Source: Porphyromonadaceae bacterium (GTDB taxonomy: Bacteria; Bacteroidota; Bacteroidia; Bacteroidales; Dysgonomonadaceae). From it: 5,308 bases of DNA. The translations under genes and the position numbers were made by a program. Below are positions 1 to 5,308 of this stretch, in pieces. The stretch is from the NCBI GenBank assembly GCA_003517675.1, contig DPAC01000156.1:1-5308 (forward strand), given 5' to 3'. How positions within the stretch are numbered: position 1 is the first letter of the stretch; every line of letters starts with the position of its first letter. Under the pieces are notes generated by a model that was not told the origin of the DNA, searched no databases, and worked only from the letters and a program-made list of their open reading frames with translations.

Positions 1-771
<771 letters not shown>

Positions 772-793
772 TTAACGATATTCGGTATCGATT

Positions 794-837
794 ACAAATA
801 AAAAGCGCCTCTTTTTTCAGAGGCGCTTTTTATTTGT
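794..837. terminator. Bidirectional intrinsic terminator between gapA and the ferredoxin gene
   Basis: A perfect 18-bp inverted repeat: the left arm ACAAATAAAAAGCGCCTC (794-811) pairs with the right arm at 820-837 around an 8-nt loop (TTTTTTCA). The core is the GC-rich GCGCCTC/GAGGCGC, flanked by A5 on the left and T5 on the right. Transcription from either side therefore meets a GC stem followed by a T-tract (T5 at 827-831 for gapA; the A-tract 800-804 reads as U5 for the minus strand). It lies 22 bp after the gapA stop and 38 bp after the ferredoxin stop, between two convergent genes. Confidence 0.93.
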
Positions 838-875
838 GTATGCTGAAATGATGCCGAGCATACTGTGCAGAGTTT

Positions 876-1043
876 TTATTCAGGATGAATTGATTCTGTC
901 GGGCAGACATCTGCACAAGCACCACAATCGGTACACAACTCAGGATCAATTACATAGATATCACCCTCGGCGATTGCATCTACCGGACATTCATCAATAC
1001 ATGTCCCGCAAGCAATGCAACTATCATCAATTACGTAAGCCAT
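876..1043 (-). CDS. Small 2[4Fe-4S] ferredoxin (55 residues)
   Basis: A soluble low-potential electron carrier of the clostridial/bacterial ferredoxin type. The protein begins MAYVIDDSCIACGTCIDECP and carries two CxxCxxCxxxCP motifs: CIACGTCIDECP at about residues 9-20 and CTDCGACADVCP at about 37-48. These are the eight cysteines needed for two [4Fe-4S] clusters, in two pseudo-symmetric halves (CPVDAI and CPTESI). The length of 55 residues is normal for the family. The start is placed at the ATG on 1043-1041 because the family begins with an MA(Y/H)xI strand. A longer reading to 1154 would add 37 residues of non-conserved sequence and would run across the likely promoter, so it is rejected. 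The gene appears monocistronic, with its own promoter at about 1090-1120 and the shared terminator at 794-837. Its redox partners (for example pyruvate:ferredoxin oxidoreductase or hydrogenase) are not encoded nearby and cannot be deduced. Confidence 0.95.
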   Translation of the reverse strand: MAYVIDDSCIACGTCIDECPVDAIAEGDIYVIDPELCTDCGACADVCPTESIHPE

Positions 1044-1089
1044 AATAGTGAAATAAATTAGTTTTTGTAAATAGTTTGTTATGTTGCTG

Positions 1090-1120
1090 CAAAGGTAGAA
1101 AGTTTTTTCAATAATGGAAA
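1090..1120 (-). promoter_or_regulatory. Bacteroidota-type sigma-70 promoter for the ferredoxin gene
   Basis: Read on the minus strand, 1097-1090 is TACCTTTG, an exact match to the Bacteroides -7 consensus TAnnTTTG. About 20 nt upstream, 1120-1117 is TTTC inside a T-run, one mismatch from the -33 consensus TTTG. The implied transcription start is near 1084-1086, giving a leader of roughly 40 nt before the ATG at 1043. No clear Shine-Dalgarno is present, which is usual for this phylum. Inferred from motif match and position only. Confidence 0.65.
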
Positions 1121-1272
1121 AAGATTGCAGAGATCTTTCAAACTTCCCATACAATATCCCATGGTCAGAGACGTTTTAAAGAGGTATGAAACGAGCATTT
1201 AAACCGTTTGCACCCATTTTGATGACTAAAAGCAAGTTCCATACACCATAATGAGAAAAATAAACCAATCGT

Positions 1273-1983
1273 ATGAAAATTGCGAAAATACTGCTTATCT
1301 CATTGTTGCTGCTATCTCTATGTAATGGCACTCACGCCCAGCATCATGAACTGCAGCATCGCCCCTATGCTGACCAGCAGCTCTTTCACCTGGGGTTTAC
1401 CATCGGACTGCATACCCAGGATCTGATTCTTACTCATTCCGGATACCGGAACGAGAACGACGAGATCTGGTTTTCAGAAATACCCGATTATTCACCCGGA
1501 TTTACGGTGGGAATGATTGGCGATTATCGCCTCTCCAGGAATCTGAATTTACGGCTGCTTCCCACACTCAACCTGGGCAGCAAAAGCTTTCTCTTTCGGG
1601 AACAGTCATCGGGAGAAGAGTTTGCCACCACCATCCGGAATAACTATATCACTCTTCCGCTTCACCTAAAGATTTCCACTGCCCGTATCAACAACTTCAG
1701 GCCCTACTTCCTGCTGGGTGGTTATGGGAGTATGGAGCTCGCCTCGCAGAAAAATAAGGCTGTTCGACTAAAACCGTTCGACACAGGAGTGGAGATTGGC
1801 ACCGGATGCAGCTTCTATCTCCCCCTCTTCACAATCTCACCCGAACTGAAATTCAGCTTCGGACTGACCGATCTGCTGGAGAGAGAACGCACTGATTTGA
1901 AAGATGAGGAGCTGTTGAAATATTCTCGTTCTCTCTTAAAGGCAACCCAGCGGATGATCACCCTCAGTTTTCATTTCGAATAG
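1273..1983 (+). CDS. porT: PorT-like outer-membrane beta-barrel protein (type IX secretion system)
   Basis: Likely the PorT/SprT component of the type IX secretion system, required in Porphyromonas gingivalis for gingipain secretion and predicted to be a small outer-membrane barrel. The 236-residue protein has a signal peptide: MKIAK, a leucine-rich core (about 6-16), then THA|QHH with probable cleavage after A22. Cys17 sits in LSLC, which is a poor lipobox, so a lipoprotein is unlikely. The rest is alternating aromatic/hydrophobic strands (FHLGFTIGLHTQD, PGFTVGMIGDYRL, LNLRLLPTLNLG, YITLPLHLKIS, RPYFLLGGYG, GVEIGTGCSFYL, ISPELKFSFGLTDLL), ending in MITLSFHFE with a penultimate aromatic residue as in outer-membrane barrels. 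That fits an eight-stranded barrel. Length and the C-terminal YSRSLLKATQRMITLSFHFE pattern resemble known PorT proteins. The alternative is a generic PorT-family (OMP_b-brl_2-like) barrel unrelated to secretion. No convincing promoter or Shine-Dalgarno is visible upstream. The 3' end overlaps the convergent glycosyltransferase gene by 20 bp. Confidence 0.78.
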   Translation: MKIAKILLISLLLLSLCNGTHAQHHELQHRPYADQQLFHLGFTIGLHTQDLILTHSGYRNENDEIWFSEIPDYSPGFTVGMIGDYRLSRNLNLRLLPTLNLGSKSFLFREQSSGEEFATTIRNNYITLPLHLKISTARINNFRPYFLLGGYGSMELASQKNKAVRLKPFDTGVEIGTGCSFYLPLFTISPELKFSFGLTDLLERERTDLKDEELLKYSRSLLKATQRMITLSFHFE

Positions 1984-3016
1984 ACTTTTGCCGATCACGA
2001 AAGAGTGCGCCATAGGTTTTTCTGTTGCGCAGATAATAAGCGATCAGAATGCTTCTCCGGTATTCGCCCGGCAGCAGTGTTTTCTTGGTCAGCAGCAGAT
2101 TCTCCTCTCTTTTCTCCCGATAGGATCGTCTCATCAGCAAGAAATCACGGTAAGCCTCTACTACCGCAATACTGCTTTTCACTTTCCCCTGCATGAGAAG
2201 ATGCAGCAATGCCAGCAAGTCGAACACAAGTCGTATGACGTATGTGAGTAAAAGCCTCTTTCCGGGCATGTTCTTATAGAGCATCAGCAGGTTATTGCGA
2301 AAATTAAGGTAAAGTTTACGTGGATTCTCCTTGCCCAGTGATGCCCCTCCCACGTGATAAACGATCGAGGAAGGGACACAAACCACCCCCCTGCCCCGGG
2401 CGTTGAGCCGCCAGCAGAGGTCGATCTCCTCCATGTGTGCAAAGAAGCGACTGTCAAGGCCGCCTGCGGCCATGTAATCACTTTTTCTGATACAGAAGCA
2501 GGCTCCTGTAGCCCAGAAAACAGGCAACACATCCCTGTATTGTCCAAAATCTTCTTCCACTCTTTCCAGGATCCGTCCCCTGCAAAAGGGATACCCGTAA
2601 CGGTCAAGCAAGCCACCAGCAGCTCCGGCATACTCAAAATGACTCCTCTGATGAAAGGAACGGATAGTGGGCTGCACAGCAGCTGTTTCCGGATGATCAT
2701 CGAGATAAGAGACCAATGGAAGGGTCCAACCGGGGGTGGTCTCCACATCGGAATTCAGCAGAATCACATATTCTGAATCAACCTGTTGTATTGCCTTGTT
2801 GTAGCCCTCAGCGAATCCATGATTCTGATCAAGCAGAATCAACTCCAGATCAGGAAATTGATTCTGTAAAAAAGTTACGGATCCATCGGTAGACCCGTTA
2901 TCGGCCACCACCACCGTGCACTCTTCACTTTTGGTATGTGCGGTCACTGAGGGCAGAAACTGTTTCAACAGCTCCTCCCCATTCCAGTTCAGTATGATGA
3001 CCGATGTTTTCGCCAT
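1964..3016 (-). CDS. Family 2 glycosyltransferase (rhamnosyltransferase-like), membrane-associated
   Basis: A GT-A fold enzyme that transfers a sugar from a nucleotide-sugar donor, probably onto a lipid-linked surface glycan or LPS precursor at the inner face of the cytoplasmic membrane. Donor and acceptor cannot be read from sequence. The 350-residue protein shows the N-terminal strand VIILNWNG (6-13), the nucleotide-binding DNGSTDGS (39-46), NHGFAEGYNKAI (65-76), the DxD-equivalent LLNSDVE (87-92), the acceptor-site MEEIDLCWRL (195-204) and YHVGGAS (220-226). A hydrophobic segment at about 255-275 and a basic tail follow. This pattern matches the WbbL/rhamnosyltransferase-like branch of GT2. 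The start at 3016 is chosen because MAKTSVIILNWNG is the usual family N-terminus. The in-frame ATG at 3223 would add 69 residues lying inside the upstream acyltransferase gene. It follows that gene by 40 bp and is probably the last gene of the operon; no terminator precedes porT. Confidence 0.9.
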   Translation of the reverse strand: MAKTSVIILNWNGEELLKQFLPSVTAHTKSEECTVVVADNGSTDGSVTFLQNQFPDLELILLDQNHGFAEGYNKAIQQVDSEYVILLNSDVETTPGWTLPLVSYLDDHPETAAVQPTIRSFHQRSHFEYAGAAGGLLDRYGYPFCRGRILERVEEDFGQYRDVLPVFWATGACFCIRKSDYMAAGGLDSRFFAHMEEIDLCWRLNARGRGVVCVPSSIVYHVGGASLGKENPRKLYLNFRNNLLMLYKNMPGKRLLLTYVIRLVFDLLALLHLLMQGKVKSSIAVVEAYRDFLLMRRSYREKREENLLLTKKTLLPGEYRRSILIAYYLRNRKTYGALFRDRQKSIRNEN

Positions 3017-3056
3017 TGTTGCAATATAACATGATGCCAGGCAAGACAGGCCGAAG

Positions 3057-3965
3057 CTATCTTGACGGCTCCATCGCCTTACCGAATTTCCACAAGTTAT
3101 GCGACCAGAGATAATATGCCGGTGCGCGCAACACGGTTTTTTCAAGCGATCGCATGTATCTCTCCGTGACGGCATGTTCTTTCTCGGAAGAAGCATCTGA
3201 TGAGAGTAGAACAAAGCGACCACGATAAAAACCCCGTTTTACCTTCTCAATATCCAGATAAATCACAGGGAGTGAAAGGGATCGGGCAATCTTCTCCATG
3301 CCGGTCTGCACGGGAGTATCCTGGTTCAGGAATGTTGTCCAGTACTTGTCTGAGACCCTCGGCGGACGCTGATCGGTAAGGAAACCCACCACGATTGTAT
3401 GGCCCTCTTTTCTCTTCTGGATTAGTTTGCGCAAGACACTCCTCTTTTCTATTGGATATGAACCAAACCGGCTCCTGATCTCGTAAAAAAGTTGATCAAA
3501 TGAAGTAGAATGAAGTTGTTTGTATACCAACCCTCCCTCTACTCCAGGCATGAGATGCAAGACGATGGATGGCACCCACTCCCAGTTGCCATAATGACCG
3601 AGACACATCAGAGAAGAGCTACCACTCTGTGTCAACTCATTCAACAATTCCGGATTATCAAAATGCATTCGTTGCTTCATTTCATCTTCTGACATGCGTA
3701 AGATCTTCACCGTCTCCACGAAATAGTCACACAGGTGGTGATAAAATCCTTTCTCAAGGGTGATGATCTCCTTGCTACCCTTTTCGGGGAAAGCATTGTG
3801 CAGGTTCTTTCGCACCATCTTTCGCCTGTACCTTGCCAGATGATAAACTACCGGAAAAAGAAGATCTGAGATAAAGTAGAGCACCGAAAAAGGGAGCATG
3901 GCAATCAACTTTGCAATCGCTATCAACATTCTGGCACCCAAATCATCTTTTTGTTTCCTCGCCAT
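3057..3965 (-). CDS. LpxL/HtrB-family lipid A late acyltransferase
   Basis: A predicted inner-membrane enzyme that adds a secondary acyl chain from acyl-ACP to lipid A (lysophospholipid acyltransferase superfamily, LpxL/LpxM/HtrB type). The 302 residues are about the normal length for the family (~300). An N-terminal hydrophobic anchor spans about residues 12-43 and is followed by the basic stretch RYRRKMVRKNLHNAFPEK, like the family's R-x-x-x-NL-x-x-(A/C)FPE pattern. The catalytic HX4(D/E) motif is intact as H124-YGNW-E129 in CLGHYGNWEW. The second conserved block is FLTDQRPP (195-202), and the tail has the typical YLWSHNLWKF (285-294, RW replaced by LW). The ATG at 3965-3963 shares its A with the TGA of the upstream mtaB gene (TGATG), which fixes the start and suggests translational coupling. 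Position of acylation and chain length cannot be told from sequence. Confidence 0.93.
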   Translation of the reverse strand: MARKQKDDLGARMLIAIAKLIAMLPFSVLYFISDLLFPVVYHLARYRRKMVRKNLHNAFPEKGSKEIITLEKGFYHHLCDYFVETVKILRMSEDEMKQRMHFDNPELLNELTQSGSSSLMCLGHYGNWEWVPSIVLHLMPGVEGGLVYKQLHSTSFDQLFYEIRSRFGSYPIEKRSVLRKLIQKRKEGHTIVVGFLTDQRPPRVSDKYWTTFLNQDTPVQTGMEKIARSLSLPVIYLDIEKVKRGFYRGRFVLLSSDASSEKEHAVTERYMRSLEKTVLRAPAYYLWSHNLWKFGKAMEPSR

Positions 3966-3967
3966 CA
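3963..3967 (-). other. TGATG stop/start overlap coupling mtaB to the acyltransferase gene
   Basis: On the minus strand the TGA stop of the methylthiotransferase (3967-3965) and the ATG start of the acyltransferase (3965-3963) share one A. Such an overlap normally means the two genes are on one mRNA, with the second translated at least partly by ribosomes terminating on the first. No strong Shine-Dalgarno is seen just upstream, consistent with reliance on coupling. Confidence 0.85.
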
Positions 3968-5278
3968 GAATAATGCTTTCATGGCCATCTCCTCCTCGTT
4001 GTACTCGCCAATCGTCACCTCAGTGATCCTGTTGACCAATGACGCATCGAAATCGGCATACAATTTTACATAATTTTCAGTGAAGCCACGCATCTTACCC
4101 CCCTTTTTTGTATGTTCAAAGAGTACTTTCCTGCGTAATCCCCGTTGTGATGCATAAAAACGACGTAATTTCTCATCAGAGATATCAAGCAACATCTTAC
4201 TGCGTGCATGCTTTTTCGCGGGATCAACGGCATAATCAATTTGCAACGCCTGCGTACCGGGACGCTCTGAATAGGTAAAGACATGTAGTTGTGAGACGTC
4301 GAGCGACTCAATGAAACGCTTGCTCTCCTCATGGTAGTCATCGGTTTCGCCTCTGACTCCAACAATCACATCTACCCCTATAAAGGCGTGCGGGAGAATC
4401 GTTTTGATCATCTCCACCTTATGCCGGAAGAGTGCAGTATCATACTTGCGTTTCATTAACCGCAACACCACATCAGACCCTGCCTGAAGGGGCATGTGGA
4501 AATGAGGTGCGAAACGGCGGGAAGAGGCCACGAAAGAGATGATCTCATCGGTCAACAGATTCGGCTCAATGGAGGATATACGGTATCGCTCTACCCCTTC
4601 AACCTGATCAAGGGCATGCAGCAGATCGATGAAAGACTCCTTCGTGGTACGGCCGAAGTCACCGATATTGACACCGGTAAGGACAATCTCCTTGCCTCCC
4701 TCCTGGACTACCTGCTCAGCCTGCTTCACAAGGTGGACGATGGAGCCGTTGCGGCTTCTGCCCCTGGCAAAGGGGATGGTACAGAAAGAGCAGAAATAGT
4801 CACATCCATCCTGAACCTTCAGAAAGTAACGGGTGCGGTCATCGGCAGACAAGGAAGGGACGAAAGAGCGAATACGGTGCGTTTTGGAGGTGACCACCTC
4901 ACCCTTTTCCTTTTTTTGAAGATCATCTAGATACTTTACCAGATCCAGCTTCTGTTCTGCACCCAGCACAAGGTCAACTCCCTCAATCCGGGCAATTTCT
5001 TCCGGCTTGAGCTGTGCATAGCAACCTGTTACGACCACAAATGCGGAAGGGTTCTCCTGAATTGCCTTACGGATGGCCTGTCGCCCTTTCTTGTCGGCCA
5101 GCTCGGTCACGGAGCAGGTGTTGATCACACAGATATCAGCTTGTTGACCTTTTCTGGCACGGGTTATACCTGAGCTGAGCAGCTGTCTTGCTATCGAGGA
5201 GGTCTCGGCAAAGTTCAGTTTGCAGCCCAGCGTGTAGTAAGCTGCTGTCTTATTTTGAAAAATTGTTTGATCGATCAT
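3965..5278 (-). CDS. mtaB: tRNA t6A37 methylthiotransferase, MtaB-type radical SAM enzyme
   Basis: A cytosolic iron-sulfur enzyme that adds a methylthio group to N6-threonylcarbamoyladenosine at position 37 of ANN-decoding tRNAs, giving ms2t6A. The order is: N-terminal MTTase domain with three cluster cysteines C19 (YTLGCKLN), C55 (INTCSVT) and C86 (VTGCYAQ); radical SAM core with CX3CX2C at C159, C163, C166 (DGCDYFCSFCTIPFARG); downstream EIVLTGVNIGDFG, RISSIEPN, HMPLQAGSD (261-269) and GVDVIVGVRGET (301-312); and a TRAM-like tail from about 375 to 435. TLGCKxN with these spacings points to MtaB rather than MiaB (TxGCQMN) or RimO (SLGCxKN). At 437 residues it has normal length. VRGET stands where many homologues have FPGET. 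The ATG at 5278 gives a short extension before the first strand; only 30 bp of upstream sequence is in the window, so its promoter or an earlier operon gene cannot be assessed. It is the first visible gene of a three-gene minus-strand cluster. Confidence 0.93.
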   Translation of the reverse strand: MIDQTIFQNKTAAYYTLGCKLNFAETSSIARQLLSSGITRARKGQQADICVINTCSVTELADKKGRQAIRKAIQENPSAFVVVTGCYAQLKPEEIARIEGVDLVLGAEQKLDLVKYLDDLQKKEKGEVVTSKTHRIRSFVPSLSADDRTRYFLKVQDGCDYFCSFCTIPFARGRSRNGSIVHLVKQAEQVVQEGGKEIVLTGVNIGDFGRTTKESFIDLLHALDQVEGVERYRISSIEPNLLTDEIISFVASSRRFAPHFHMPLQAGSDVVLRLMKRKYDTALFRHKVEMIKTILPHAFIGVDVIVGVRGETDDYHEESKRFIESLDVSQLHVFTYSERPGTQALQIDYAVDPAKKHARSKMLLDISDEKLRRFYASQRGLRRKVLFEHTKKGGKMRGFTENYVKLYADFDASLVNRITEVTIGEYNEEEMAMKALF

Positions 5279-5308
5279 ATTCTTGAAATGTCAGGTAAAG
5301 GTCAGCTA

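Noticed and set aside
1044..1154. N-terminal extension of the ferredoxin to an ATG at 1154
   Set aside because: The extra 37 residues are not ferredoxin-like and the segment contains the exact TAnnTTTG promoter box; the family starts at the Met on 1043.
1251..1325. Short 24-codon upstream open frame overlapping the porT start
   Set aside because: It begins ATGAGAAAAATAAAC just before porT in another frame, but it has no conserved content or ribosome-binding site and is of a size expected by chance.
2354..2776. 140-codon plus-strand open frame antisense to the glycosyltransferase
   Set aside because: No family resemblance, Pro/Ser/His-rich composition typical of antisense shadows, and fully covered by a convincing GT2 gene.
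2821..2840. Inverted repeat GATTCTG-ATCAAG-CAGAATC
   Set aside because: Only 7 bp per arm, no T-tract, and inside the coding sequence of the glycosyltransferase; likely chance.
4496..4930. 144-codon plus-strand open frame antisense to mtaB
   Set aside because: It lies wholly inside a strongly conserved radical SAM gene on the other strand, has no recognisable domain and no own promoter; it is a by-product of the mtaB codon pattern.

Overview
The window looks like chromosomal core DNA from a Bacteroidales bacterium, most plausibly a Porphyromonadaceae/Dysgonomonadaceae-type organism. The evidence is a PorT-like outer-membrane protein of the Bacteroidota-only type IX secretion system, a Bacteroidota-style promoter (-7 box TACCTTTG, consensus TAnnTTTG), weak or absent Shine-Dalgarno sequences, and an MtaB/LpxL/glycosyltransferase set typical of this group. 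The family-level placement is inference.

Layout, left to right. Positions 1-771 (+) are the last 256 codons of type I glyceraldehyde-3-phosphate dehydrogenase; its N-terminus lies outside the window. A perfect 18-bp hairpin at 794-837, symmetric enough to work in both directions, separates it from a convergent 55-residue 2[4Fe-4S] ferredoxin (876-1043, -). The ferredoxin has a recognisable promoter at about 1090-1120. A 229-bp spacer (1044-1272) divides the ferredoxin from the divergent porT-like gene (1273-1983, +). I see only the ferredoxin promoter in that spacer and no convincing promoter for porT.

The right half is a minus-strand cluster, read from right to left: an MtaB-type tRNA methylthiotransferase (3965-5278), an LpxL/HtrB-type lipid A acyltransferase (3057-3965), then a family 2 glycosyltransferase (1964-3016). 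The first two overlap by one base (TGATG) and the third follows after 40 bp, so they are probably one operon. The last gene of this cluster runs head-on into porT, and the two coding ends overlap by 20 bp.

Functionally the window mixes housekeeping (glycolysis, electron transfer, tRNA modification) with envelope biogenesis (lipid A acylation, a surface-glycan-type glycosyltransferase, T9SS). In Porphyromonas gingivalis many T9SS cargo proteins are attached to A-type LPS, so PorT beside lipid A and glycan enzymes is suggestive, but no direct link is shown here. I find no mobile element, CRISPR array, tRNA or rRNA, and no evidence of an undescribed system.
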